Shown: one piece after another, positions 32,990-40,972 of the stretch
Position numbering within the stretch: position 1 is the stretch's first letter
Layout: every line of letters starts with the position of its first letter
Assembly: GCF_000424285.1 (NCBI RefSeq)
Contig: NZ_AUJP01000003.1
Span: 1 to 64,000 of the forward strand
Reading direction: 5' to 3'
From: Butyrivibrio sp. MB2005
Lineage (GTDB): Bacteria; Bacillota; Clostridia; Lachnospirales; Lachnospiraceae
Length of the DNA stretch: 64,000 nucleotides
Position numbers and translations under genes: made by a program
The notes under the pieces: generated by a model
Databases searched by the model: none
Seen by the model: only the letters and a program-made list of their open reading frames with translations
What the model was told of the DNA's origin: nothing

Positions 32990-34138
32990 TTATTTCATGA
33001 TGTTACTGCTTTTTATTTCAGGACCTTCGATTTTCTCTCCGGTAGCAATCTGCTTGCTGGTTGAGTTCTGCCTGATTCTTGAGTGCCTGTTGGATTCGTG
33101 TTTATCTGCCACACCTTCAAGTTTCATAAGACCATCCAGATTAGTGGCATTTACTACTCCAATATGAGGATTTTTCTTGAAGGAGCTGATAACCTTCTGT
33201 ATGCTCCTGGAATTTGAAAGCCTGGTGTGTCCATTACCGATTGACCAGCCTCTTGTGATGTTATCCTTTTTTTCATAGGCCTTGGCAGTTCTGTCAGCCT
33301 CTGATAAAGCTGAGAGAAGTTCATTCAGGGTATTGCCGTTATTGAGGTTTGTGGCTTTGACAGCATTGTCAAGAGCGTCCTTCATGGCATTGTATTCAGG
33401 TGAGTTGTCCTCTCTTTTTCTGTTTGTATAGGTACCTTCGAGAGCCTTCTTTTTCTTCATAAGGCTCTCCCTGAGAGCAGCAACTGCATATCTCTGATCA
33501 GGATCAAGGGCTTCGATCATCGGATTATCAGCGGGATCTTCTTTGATCTTGCCGCTCTTTATGGCTTCTTCTTTTTCCTTCTGAGCTTTCTCAGCTTCAG
33601 CGGCTGCCTGCTCTTGCTTTCTCTGCTTAATAACCTCCGGTGTGGCCGGAATAATCTCATGCATTTCGCTATTAATCATGACAGACATCTTGATCTTGCC
33701 TTGAGCCAGGTCACCGTCTGTCATATTGATAGCCATATGTGCTAATACTGAATTGATATATTTTTGCTCATTTCCGTCACCAAAATAACTGTAGTCGCGT
33801 GAAGTTCCAAAAGGTATTCCATAGGCGGCTGCATAATTCATCTTCTGGCCGTCTTTCTCAACGATCACATTTTTAAGGAGATAATTCAGCATATCTGTTG
33901 ATAGCTGATCAGAAATCTCATCGCTCATTCCGGGCACACCCTCAAAGGTGTCATGGATCATCTGGCTACACATCTCGCCCTTGTATTTAGATAATTGGTT
34001 TCCGGCCTTGATTATGTTTTGGTAGCCATTGCCGCGCTGTATTTCCTTATCGGTTGATGTGGCAGTATCCCATAGTTTCTTTCTGTCTGCTTCCTCTATG
34101 TCTTCTACTAAATTTGTTGCAGCATAACGCTTAGGCAT
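32990..34138 (-). CDS. Hypothetical protein (382 aa), no recognised family
   Basis: A 382-residue, highly charged, soluble protein with no signal peptide or membrane helix. Residues ~1-180 are mixed helix/beta with NYAAAYGIPFGTSRDYSYFGDG. Residues ~185-215 are a Glu/Lys/Ala-rich coiled coil (EQAAAEAEKAQKEKEEA). The C-terminal ~160 residues are helical and end in a basic, Ser/Asn-rich tail. AGGAGG precedes the ATG. Sitting alone on the minus strand in the accessory region, it could be a phage- or effector-type protein, but nothing in the sequence shows this. Confidence 0.7.
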   Translation of the reverse strand: MPKRYAATNLVEDIEEADRKKLWDTATSTDKEIQRGNGYQNIIKAGNQLSKYKGEMCSQMIHDTFEGVPGMSDEISDQLSTDMLNYLLKNVIVEKDGQKMNYAAAYGIPFGTSRDYSYFGDGNEQKYINSVLAHMAINMTDGDLAQGKIKMSVMINSEMHEIIPATPEVIKQRKQEQAAAEAEKAQKEKEEAIKSGKIKEDPADNPMIEALDPDQRYAVAALRESLMKKKKALEGTYTNRKREDNSPEYNAMKDALDNAVKATNLNNGNTLNELLSALSEADRTAKAYEKKDNITRGWSIGNGHTRLSNSRSIQKVISSFKKNPHIGVVNATNLDGLMKLEGVADKHESNRHSRIRQNSTSKQIATGEKIEGPEIKSSNIMK

Positions 34139-34352
34139 TATTTTATCCTCCTGAAATTGTATTATTCGGCACTTTGAACCGTTAACTTTTTATTTTATAT
34201 ATATATATGATTACTAATTAAAAATCCCACGCATATTATAAAAAAATCTTTTTAATAAAAGATTAAACATTATTCAAGCTGCTTTTTCGTTTGACCTTAC
34301 AGCGATTCTAACCTAAAGAATTTGACAAGATAATTTATATTGCACTTTATAC

Positions 34353-34400
34353 TTGAAATAACTAACATTGTTAGTATAATATTAACTAACAATGTTAGTT
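34353..34400 (+). promoter_or_regulatory. TetR-gene promoter with two palindromic operators
   Basis: TTGAAA (34353-34358) and TATAAT (34375-34380) are 16 bp apart. Operator 1, ACTAACATTGTTAGT (34361-34375), fills the spacer; operator 2, AACTAACAATGTTAGTT (34384-34400), sits on the start site. Both share CTAACA/TGTTAG arms, fitting tight autorepression by the TetR protein. Confidence 0.78.
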
Positions 34401-34420
34401 ATTTTTGATTGGGAGATGTT

Positions 34421-35005
34421 ATGCCAAGAACAGGATTATCAAAAGAAGAAATAGTAGAAAAAGCTGCAGAACTGGCCAACGAAAAGGGGCTGTCTTACTT
34501 GTCGGTTACTACACTGTCAGAATATTTAGGAATCAGGAAGCCTTCATTGTACAATCACATGAAGACCATAGAAGATATGCACAGAAGTCTTATGATATAT
34601 GGTTGGCAAACTGTATCGGAAGACGTTGTCAGAGGAATTGATTCTTCAGATGAAAAAGCAAATCTATTTGATTACGGAAAAAAATTCTATAAGTTTGCAA
34701 TAGAGAATCCTGGCGTATTTGAAGCTATGCTCTGGTATAACAAATACTCAGATGATGCGCTGCTTTCTGCCACAGAAGGATTATATTCTTTTTTCTTCAA
34801 GCAGACAGATGGCTTAGGGATAGATCGTGAGATCGCTAATCACTTGCTTCGAACATACAGATCTTTCCTTGAAGGTTTTATTATGCTTCAGATTCATAAT
34901 TCTTTTGGAAATCCAATATCATTGGAAGAGAGCTTTGAGATATCACTGAATGTGATGATATCCGGGATGGATGGGTATAGAAATAAGAGGGGTAATAAAA
35001 AATGA
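34421..35005 (+). CDS. TetR-family transcriptional regulator
   Basis: A 194-residue repressor. The N-terminal HTH (about 5-52: LSKEEIVEKAAELANEKGLSYLSVTTLSEYLGIRKPSLYNHMKT) is typical, and the C-terminal helical domain with WYNKYSDDALLSATEGLYSFF belongs to the TetR_C_33/WHG-like group. The ATG at 34421 follows TTGGGAG; an in-frame TTG 12 bp upstream is part of that site. It overlaps the downstream GNAT gene (ATGA), so the ligand or detoxified compound may be handled by that acetyltransferase. Two operators lie in its own promoter. Confidence 0.92.
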   Translation: MPRTGLSKEEIVEKAAELANEKGLSYLSVTTLSEYLGIRKPSLYNHMKTIEDMHRSLMIYGWQTVSEDVVRGIDSSDEKANLFDYGKKFYKFAIENPGVFEAMLWYNKYSDDALLSATEGLYSFFFKQTDGLGIDREIANHLLRTYRSFLEGFIMLQIHNSFGNPISLEESFEISLNVMISGMDGYRNKRGNKK

Positions 35006-35526
35006 TTGAGTTCAGAAATGCTGAGGTGGCTGATGCAGGTGAAGAGCGTAAGTGGAAAAAGGATATACATATTCAACTTGCAGATATGAAATATCTTGAT
35101 AGCTGCATAGACATTTTGCAAAATTCTGATTTAGGAAAAGCGTATTTTAGCGATCATGAAAAGGCAACTAATATGCTTACATATGCAGTGGAACAAAAAA
35201 ACGTATATGTAGCACTGGATGAAAATGAGAAATGTTTAGGATTTATTTACTACATGATAAATGGTGTTTTTGGAAGCTGCCCTTATCTTCATATTGTTGC
35301 TGTAAAGGAAGAATACAGGAGTTATGGTATTGGTAGACAGCTGATGAAGTATTTTGAAGATAATGCTTCTGATTCTCCTTCAGCAAAATATTTTTTGACT
35401 GTAGATGATTTTAACCCGAGGGCAAAGAAATTATATGAAAATCTGGGGTATAAGTGTGTTGGAGAACTACCTGATTTTTATAAAAATGGGATTAACTGCT
35501 ATCTGATGATGAAAAGAAGAGGGTAA
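35002..35526 (+). CDS. GNAT-family N-acetyltransferase
   Basis: A 174-residue acetyltransferase: HIQLADMKYLDSCIDILQNS at the start, LHIVAVKEEYRSYGIGRQLMKYF with the acetyl-CoA loop (about 97-118), and NPRAKKLYENLGYKCVGELPDFYKNG. It overlaps the tetR stop, so it is translationally coupled and presumably induced when TetR is released. Its last codons lie in a stretch (35521-35555) duplicated from the start of the GNAT gene at 31040. Confidence 0.9.
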   Translation: MIEFRNAEVADAGEERKWKKDIHIQLADMKYLDSCIDILQNSDLGKAYFSDHEKATNMLTYAVEQKNVYVALDENEKCLGFIYYMINGVFGSCPYLHIVAVKEEYRSYGIGRQLMKYFEDNASDSPSAKYFLTVDDFNPRAKKLYENLGYKCVGELPDFYKNGINCYLMMKRRG

Positions 35527-35555
35527 AGATATGAGCCTACAATTTGTAAAAGCAA
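35521..35555 (+). repeat. Duplicated GNAT 5' end (remnant of a second copy)
   Basis: 35 bp matching 31030-31064 with one mismatch, covering the leader and first eight codons of the 31040 acetyltransferase (ATG at 35531 here). The frame stops two codons later. The matching 3' end of the same gene lies at 40731-40888. Confidence 0.85.
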
Positions 35556-35604
35556 TGATGTGATATCAACAACGCAGAAAGAGCTTGATATGAGGGAGTT
35601 ATAG

Positions 35605-36147
35605 GTGAGCGACATGGTAATAGAAACGGATAGATTGATAATTAGAGATATAGAACTGCCGGATGGAGAGGCGTTTATTCATATGGCTTTGGATGGGAGC
35701 TTGAATGATGTAGGCTTTGGCAAAGATTGCAGTTACTGGATGGATGACTGGATTATAAAAGCACAAAATCTGGCGCGAGAGGACGATCCTCGAAAGAATT
35801 ATCTTGCTTATGTGATTGAAGATAAAATAACAGGTTCGCCTGCCGGAGCTGTCGGATGTACATTTTATGAAGATTTGGAGAAAGTGGGCATTACTTATTT
35901 TATCGGAGCTGATTTTCGAAATAATGGATACGCTTCAGAAGCAATAAAGGCGTATGTTTGTTATTTCTTTGAGCATTATGATGAAAATGAGATAATTGCC
36001 ACTATCCGTGAGGATAATCTTCCATCTTGGAAAACGATAGAAAGAGTAGGCTTTTCGCTGACAGAGAAAAAAATGTACAGAGATATTAATGATGCAAAAG
36101 AAAAGCTATACCGTTTCTATTTGGCACAAAGAAATCAGCAATTATAA
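35605..36147 (+). CDS. GNAT-family N-acetyltransferase (RimJ/RimL-like)
   Basis: A 180-residue acetyltransferase of the RimJ/RimL type: ETDRLIIRDIELPDGEAF start, VGITYFIGADFRNNGYASEAIKAYVCYFF with the acetyl-CoA loop (about 95-115), and NLPSWKTIERVGFSLTEKKMYRD. GTG 35605 follows GAGGGAG by 6 bp; ATG 35614 is possible. It is a single gene in the accessory region, substrate unknown. Confidence 0.88.
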   Translation: MSDMVIETDRLIIRDIELPDGEAFIHMALDGSLNDVGFGKDCSYWMDDWIIKAQNLAREDDPRKNYLAYVIEDKITGSPAGAVGCTFYEDLEKVGITYFIGADFRNNGYASEAIKAYVCYFFEHYDENEIIATIREDNLPSWKTIERVGFSLTEKKMYRDINDAKEKLYRFYLAQRNQQL

Positions 36148-36252
36148 GTTAATCGGACTGAAAATAGGACAGATTTGAACAGAAAATGACAGGATGAGTA
36201 CTTACTGACCAGATATACTAATTGTGTCAGGGTAAAGGAAAGGCTGTTTCGA

Positions 36253-36298
36253 GTCGTTGGTGTATGTTTAGCAACGGCCGGAACGGAGTAGGAGATTG
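36253..36298. repeat. Degenerate fragment of the GC-rich tRNA-associated element
   Basis: CGTTG...TTTAGCAACGGCCGGAACGGAGT here parallels CGTTG...CTTAGCAACGACCGAAACGGAGT at about 43393-43442 in the tRNA-Leu element, and GGAGATTG recurs at the end of both. No tRNA fragment is attached. The GGAG of this remnant may provide the ribosome binding site of the AraC gene that starts at 36305. Confidence 0.6.
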
Positions 36299-36304
36299 TA
36301 TAAG

Positions 36305-37207
36305 ATGGAGTGGCTTACCAGCATTCGCACAGCAATTGATTATATGGAAGAACATCTGAAAGACAACATCAGTGCGCAGGATGTGGCAGATCAGGTGTAT
36401 ATTTCTCCGTTCTTTCTTCAGAAGGGATTTTCCTTGATGACCGGATACGGAATCGGGGAGTATATCAGAAACCGCAGGCTGTATCAGGCAGCATTGGATC
36501 TGAAGAATACGGATGATAAGGTAATCGATATTGCATACGCTTATTGCTATGAGACGCCTGAGAGCTTCACAAAGGCATTTTCTCGCTTTCACGGTGTAAC
36601 ACCATCACAGGTCCGTGATGGGGCGGCTGTGAAGACGTTCCTTCCACTGACTGTAAAACTACAGGTTCAAGGAGGCAATCAAATGAATTGTAAAATTACA
36701 AAAATGTTCCAGTTTAAGGTTATCGGTTTTCAAAAGATATTTGATAATGATACTGCTTATCAGGAGATTCCAAAGTTCTGGGACGAGATTTGCGAGAAGT
36801 ATGCAGCAAATGTTTATGCCGGGAATGCTCCGGCCAATCCTTATGAGAAGGCTATCGCAGAGAACTGCATTGGAGAGTATGGAGTCTGCATAGATGATAT
36901 CGGAGAGGGAAAGTTTAGGTATCTTGTGGCTGGGAAGTATGCCGGAGGGGAAGTTCCTGAAGGAATGGTGGTCTATGAGTTTCCGATGGGTGACTGGGCA
37001 GTATTTGACTGCATCGGCCCTATTCCTGAGGCACTGCAGAGCCTGAATACACAGATTTTCAATGAGTGGCTTCCGGGTAATCCGGACTATGAACTTTGCG
37101 GGAATGCATCTGCAGAATGGTATGACTGTGTAAATGGCGAAATGACGGATAAGGATTATCACAGTGCAATCTGGATCCCCGTGAAGAAGAAAGATGGAAA
37201 TAACTGA
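36305..37207 (+). CDS. AraC-family regulator with GyrI-like effector domain
   Basis: A 300-residue regulator. The N-terminal ~105 residues hold the two-helix-turn-helix AraC/XylS DNA-binding domain (TAIDYMEEHLKDNISAQDVADQVYISPFFLQKGF and IDIAYAYCYETPESFTKAFSRFHGVTPSQ). The C-terminal ~165 residues are a GyrI-like small-molecule binding domain (FQFKVIGFQKIF, EGMVVYEFPMGDWAVFDC, NPDYELCGNASAEWYD), as in SoxS/Rob/TipA-type sensors. ATG 36305 lies 9 bp after AGGAGA; an in-frame TTG at 36296 is less likely. A terminator follows at 37219. Confidence 0.9.
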   Translation: MEWLTSIRTAIDYMEEHLKDNISAQDVADQVYISPFFLQKGFSLMTGYGIGEYIRNRRLYQAALDLKNTDDKVIDIAYAYCYETPESFTKAFSRFHGVTPSQVRDGAAVKTFLPLTVKLQVQGGNQMNCKITKMFQFKVIGFQKIFDNDTAYQEIPKFWDEICEKYAANVYAGNAPANPYEKAIAENCIGEYGVCIDDIGEGKFRYLVAGKYAGGEVPEGMVVYEFPMGDWAVFDCIGPIPEALQSLNTQIFNEWLPGNPDYELCGNASAEWYDCVNGEMTDKDYHSAIWIPVKKKDGNN

Positions 37208-37218
37208 TGAATGTCTTG

Positions 37219-37250
37219 GAGAGAAGAATCGGGCGACCGATTCTTCTCTC
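37219..37250 (+). terminator. Rho-independent terminator (T-poor)
   Basis: GAGAGAAGAATCGG / CGATTCTTCTCTC hairpin 12 bp after the AraC gene. The stem is strong, but no T-run follows. Confidence 0.65.
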
Positions 37251-37349
37251 ATTAACAAACATGATACCAGTTTCGCAAGATGAAAAGGAGTTACAAATGA
37301 AAAGAAAACATGATTTGAGAGATTAAAACAGCCGAAGGGGAGAGTGTTT

Positions 37350-38678
37350 ATGACGGATTTTTTATCTAATCCATGCACCTTAATACTGCTTGGAGATATT
37401 GTAGGGAGTTTTCTGCATTATATCTTGCATATGAGTTTTTATGAGATGCGAAAGTTCTTCAAAAAGTGGAAAATTTTGGTGTTTCTAATATATATTCTAA
37501 CCGGGGTGGCTTTATTTTATATCAACTCATGGGGGATTGCTGTAATTAACCTGCTGGCTGGTATACTTTCATACCTGGTTCCATTGTTTATCTGTTATAA
37601 GGTTAATAACGCTCGAGGTATCATTTATTTCATTTTTTTCTTAGCTATCGAGATTATATTAGAATCGGTCCTGGCGTTTTGCGTTGAAGGACTCATGAGT
37701 ATGGAAGGGGGAAAAGTAAGCTATGAAGCTATGATGCCTCAGAATTTCGCGATTATAGTGGCTTTTCAGATTATTTTGGTAAGGGTTATTAGCTTGGTTG
37801 GGAATAAGGAAAAGAATAAGAAACTTGATAGGGAATTATTCCCGTATTTATTATTACCTATTGCAACGATTATTATAGTGGTATTTGATGGTATCAGCTA
37901 TCTTGGTCAAGACGGATATAATCTTTCACAATATTCTGAACTAATGGTAATTCTTGTTGCTATTAACATACTTGTTTTTGTGTTGCTTGATAAATATTCC
38001 AGACTCATGATACTTGAGAATACCGAAAGAGAAAATAAACTAATACTCCAAGCAGATGCAGAAACAATGAAAATCGCAACTAAAGCCATGAAAGAGCGTA
38101 TTGCTGTTTCAGAGAATATTATGAAACAGGACAGAGCTATGCGTCATGACAGAAGACATTTTGAAGCTCTTCTGCAAACTCTTTTGCAGGAAGGTAATAC
38201 GCAGGAGGCTATTGAATGTCTTAATGAAAGGCTCAATCAAGAACCGCATGGAGTAAAAAAATATTGTGAAAATACCACGCTTAATGCAGCAATAACACAC
38301 TATGTAGCAGTTGCTGAAGAAAAGAGCATTAAAGTAAATATATCTGCTACTATACCTGCTTATTTGAATGTGGATGAGATGCAGCTTGCCATAGTGATCA
38401 GCAACCTTATTGAAAACGCCATTCATGCCTGCGAAAGAGTTCCAGAGAATGAGAGAAGAATCGACATCAATGCCAGATATAAGAGTCAGCTTTTGATAGA
38501 AATCAGCAATTCATGTGCGGATAAAATCGTCCTGGATGCAGAAGGCCATCCGTTTAGTAATGAGGAGGATCATGGAATAGGAACCAGAAGCGTTCTGAAT
38601 TTCATAGAACAAACTGATAGCGAGATAAGATATATAGCAGAAGAAAAGACCTTCAAAGTTAGAATGTTGACTGGTTAA
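37350..38678 (+). CDS. AgrC-like sensor histidine kinase (GHKL)
   Basis: A 442-residue membrane kinase. About six to seven hydrophobic helices fill residues 1-205. A coiled segment leads to the phosphorylation region MRHDRRHFEALLQTLL (about 260-275), of the HPK10/AgrC type. The ATPase domain has NLIENAIHACERVP (N-box) and DHGIGTRSVLNF (G-box). This class normally senses secreted peptides together with a LytTR response regulator and an AgrB/AgrD pair, none of which is adjacent. ATG 37350 follows AGGGGAGAG. Confidence 0.88.
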   Translation: MTDFLSNPCTLILLGDIVGSFLHYILHMSFYEMRKFFKKWKILVFLIYILTGVALFYINSWGIAVINLLAGILSYLVPLFICYKVNNARGIIYFIFFLAIEIILESVLAFCVEGLMSMEGGKVSYEAMMPQNFAIIVAFQIILVRVISLVGNKEKNKKLDRELFPYLLLPIATIIIVVFDGISYLGQDGYNLSQYSELMVILVAINILVFVLLDKYSRLMILENTERENKLILQADAETMKIATKAMKERIAVSENIMKQDRAMRHDRRHFEALLQTLLQEGNTQEAIECLNERLNQEPHGVKKYCENTTLNAAITHYVAVAEEKSIKVNISATIPAYLNVDEMQLAIVISNLIENAIHACERVPENERRIDINARYKSQLLIEISNSCADKIVLDAEGHPFSNEEDHGIGTRSVLNFIEQTDSEIRYIAEEKTFKVRMLTG

Positions 38679-38690
38679 GGAGAGACTACA

Positions 38691-38753
38691 ATGAATGAGA
38701 ATAAGAACTCCCTTGTGATTTACGTTCATGGCAAGAGAACGATAAAATCATAA
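38691..38753 (+). pseudogene. N-terminal stub of an alpha/beta hydrolase-like gene
   Basis: A strong AAGGAGAG site and an ATG start a frame reading MNENKNSLVIYVHGK, the usual beginning of small alpha/beta hydrolases (IYVHGKGG). It goes out of frame after about 15 codons and stops at 38753. The following bases in another frame (NGFVQAGEQVVIIDDD) may be a further scrap. The gene has evidently been deleted. Confidence 0.45.
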
Positions 38754-38819
38754 ACGGATTTGTGCAAGCTGGTGAGCAGGTCGTTATAATTGATGATGAC
38801 TATGAAAGCGAGGTTGGGA

Positions 38820-39452
38820 ATGGCTTTTGATTTCAAGAAAGAATACAAAGAGTTCTATCTTCCGAAAAACACGCCGTCCATCGTAACCGTGCCAAGAATG
38901 AACTACATCGCCGTTCGTGGCCAAGGGGATCCCAACGAAGAAGACGGCGCGTACAAGCAGGCCATTGGGCTTCTATACGGCATTGCCTTTACGATCAAGA
39001 TGAGCAAGCTGGGCGACCACCGAATCGAGGGTTATTTCGATTATGTCGTCCCTCCGCTGGAGGGCTTCTGGTGGCAGAACGGCGTCGCGGGGATCGACTA
39101 TGCGCACAAGGAAGCCTTCCGCTGGATCTCCGTCATCCGCCTGCCGGATTTTGTGACTGCAGATGATTTTGCAAGGGCCGTCGAGGAAGCGACAAGAAAA
39201 AAGAAGACAGATTTCTCGAAGACAGAGTTCTTTACCTATGATGAGGGGCTGTGCGTTCAATGCATGCATGCAGGTTCCTATGACGATGAACCTGCCACTG
39301 TCGCACTTATGCATGAGTACATGGAGCAGCAGGGCTATACGTTGGATATTACCGATCAGCGCCTACATCACGAAATATATCTGAGCGATGCCAGAAAGGT
39401 TGCACCGGAGAAATTGAAAACTGTGATCAGGCATCCTATAAGGAAAGCGTGA
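38820..39452 (+). CDS. GyrI-like small-molecule-binding domain protein
   Basis: A 210-residue stand-alone GyrI-like protein: FDFKKEYKEFYLPKNTPSIVTVPRMNYIAVRGQGDPNE at the start, AIGLLYGIAFTIKMSK, a YVVPPLEGFWW segment and the C-terminal HHEIYLSDARKVAPEKLKTVIRHPI. Proteins of this type bind or hydrolyse small toxic compounds; no HTH is present. The ATG at 38820 follows AGGTTGGGA. Codon use is clearly GC-richer (GCC, GTC, CTG, GGC) than its neighbours, suggesting recent acquisition from another Firmicute. Confidence 0.85.
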   Translation: MAFDFKKEYKEFYLPKNTPSIVTVPRMNYIAVRGQGDPNEEDGAYKQAIGLLYGIAFTIKMSKLGDHRIEGYFDYVVPPLEGFWWQNGVAGIDYAHKEAFRWISVIRLPDFVTADDFARAVEEATRKKKTDFSKTEFFTYDEGLCVQCMHAGSYDDEPATVALMHEYMEQQGYTLDITDQRLHHEIYLSDARKVAPEKLKTVIRHPIRKA

Positions 39453-39500
39453 CAATAATGAATGTAAAATTGGAAAAGTAGACACAAGAGTTTAAGCCTT

Positions 39501-39584
39501 ATGGGAGCTGAACTCGCAGATTGTATAATAAAAGAAATTGCAGAAGATGAACCGTATGATTTGCAAATGGTTTGTTATGTTTAG
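39501..39584 (+). pseudogene. Short C-terminal gene remnant with EPYDLQM motif
   Basis: A 27-codon open frame reading ADCIIKEIAEDEPYDLQMVC before TAG. A related scrap, LAEKEPYDLQMICPVID, precedes the stop at 40951-40953. Both look like the tail of the same lost gene family, which I cannot name. Confidence 0.3.
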
Positions 39585-39615
39585 ATTGGCGTTTTATAAA
39601 CGCGGGTAAGAAAAG

Positions 39616-39999
39616 ATGAAAATAGAGCATGTTGCAATGTATGTGAATGATTTGGATACTGCAAAAGAGTTTTTTGTTTCCCTTTTGGGAGGAGTATCCA
39701 ATCAGGGATACCATAATGAAAAGACCGGTTTCAGTTCTTATTTTATATCATTTGAGGATGGAGCTCGTCTTGAGATAATGAGTAAGCCGGAGATGGAAGA
39801 CGATCCTAAAACACCTAATCGTACCGGCTATTCGCATATAGCCTTTTCAGTTGGGAGCAGGGAAAAGGTAGATGAATTGACAGAAAAGATAATATTATCC
39901 GGATATAAAGTAATTAGCGGTCCAAGAACAACGGGAGACGGATATTACGAGTCATGCATCGTGGCTATAGAGAATAACCAGATTGAGATTACTGAATAA
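39616..39999 (+). CDS. VOC/glyoxalase-family protein
   Basis: A 127-residue vicinal-oxygen-chelate protein with two beta-alpha-beta-beta-beta modules. The first opens KIEHVAMYVNDLDTAKEFF and contains FEDGARLEIMSK; the second opens GYSHIAFSVGSREKVDELTEKI and ends YYESCIVAIENNQIEITE. His4, Glu52 (approx), His76 (approx) and the last Glu are plausible metal ligands. Members include glyoxalase I and fosfomycin or bleomycin resistance proteins; the substrate cannot be chosen here. Confidence 0.88.
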   Translation: MKIEHVAMYVNDLDTAKEFFVSLLGGVSNQGYHNEKTGFSSYFISFEDGARLEIMSKPEMEDDPKTPNRTGYSHIAFSVGSREKVDELTEKIILSGYKVISGPRTTGDGYYESCIVAIENNQIEITE

Positions 40000-40050
40000 C
40001 GGGGAGAAAGACGATGAAAGTGGTAGATGTTTATCTATTTGGACAGATAC

Positions 40051-40191
40051 TTGGAACGCATTCTTTTGAATGGATTATCTGATACGGAGACTGTTCGTTT
40101 TGCAAGTGCATGTTCCGCAGTCGCAATCTCAAGGTTTCCATTGCCGCTTTATCCGCCAAAGATGGATGAGGTAAACGAATTGCTGCGATGA
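40051..40191 (+). pseudogene. PfkB-type carbohydrate kinase, 3' remnant
   Basis: An open frame reading DTETVRFASACSAVAISRFP and ending PPKMDEVNELLR matches the C-terminal helix of ribokinase-type PfkB proteins (A-AAAALSVTR-GA pattern). The kinase body and active site are missing. An unrelated ATG frame (40014) precedes it. The stop overlaps the start region of the chimeric gene that follows. Confidence 0.5.
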
Positions 40192-40211
40192 TTAAAGGAG
40201 ATATGGCGGAT

Positions 40212-40850
40212 ATGATGATAAAAGAAATATTTGGAAAAGTAAAAATATATCGGCTTCTTACGCGTGTTGATAACCGTGGATCTCTGGAATATGTTTTTGA
40301 TGAAAATACTGCTATTTTCAAAGTCCGGGAGACAAGAATTTACAGCATACCCAAAGAAGGAACATTTTTTGGAATACACTACAGAGAAGAGAGTAACCCA
40401 ATGACGAAGTTTGTGACAGTCATAAGGGGCAGAGGGCTGGATTACATTATTGATCTGAGAGAAGAATCGCCGACCTATCTGGAGTGGGAGTCAATTGAGC
40501 TATCAGAAGAAAACGCCTTTGCAGTTCTGATTCCTGCAGGTTTTGGTCACGCTTTTATTTCATTACAAAATGATACGATACAGTTATATTCTGTGGATAG
40601 AAGCGGCAACGAGGCTCATTCAAAACAAATAAACTACAAAGATTCAAAAATCGGTCTTAAACTGCCCATACCCATTTCTGAAATTTCAGATTATGATTTA
40701 AGCGCCCCTTTTGTTTCGGAAAGCGGTGAAGAATTTGTATTAGATACGCCCATTTGGAATGTCAGAACAAACGCCTTTTATACCAAGCTGGGATATGTGG
40801 AAGTGAGTCGGGATAATGAATTTATTTATTATATTAAGAAATGTGAGTGA
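40212..40850 (+). CDS. RmlC-like sugar epimerase fused to a GNAT C-terminal fragment
   Basis: A 212-residue chimera. Residues ~1-172 resemble dTDP-4-dehydrorhamnose 3,5-epimerase: RVDNRGSLEYVF, GTFFGIHYREESNPMTKFVTVIRGRGLDYIIDLREESPTY, IPAGFGHAFISL, ISDYDLSAP. From about residue 173 (40731) the last 40 residues are identical to the C-terminus of the GNAT protein at 31040, joined in frame by the duplicated segment. The native epimerase C-terminus is lost. The start is uncertain: ATG 40188, 40203 or 40212 around AAAGGAG (40194-40200); 40212 has workable spacing. No other nucleotide-sugar genes are nearby. Confidence 0.7.
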   Translation: MMIKEIFGKVKIYRLLTRVDNRGSLEYVFDENTAIFKVRETRIYSIPKEGTFFGIHYREESNPMTKFVTVIRGRGLDYIIDLREESPTYLEWESIELSEENAFAVLIPAGFGHAFISLQNDTIQLYSVDRSGNEAHSKQINYKDSKIGLKLPIPISEISDYDLSAPFVSESGEEFVLDTPIWNVRTNAFYTKLGYVEVSRDNEFIYYIKKCE

Positions 40851-40888
40851 TGAAAGAGGAATTATCATTTGATAAAAATCGAATTATT
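40731..40888 (+). repeat. Duplicated GNAT 3' end, copy B
   Basis: 158 bp matching 31370-31527 with four mismatches. It supplies the last 40 codons and stop of the chimeric epimerase gene, plus 38 bp of downstream flank. Confidence 0.92.
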
Positions 40889-40972
40889 CCTGAAAAGAAC
40901 TTGCTGAAAAGGAACCATATGACCTTCAGATGATCTGTCCTGTAATAGACTGAGGCACACGAGGTGATTTTT

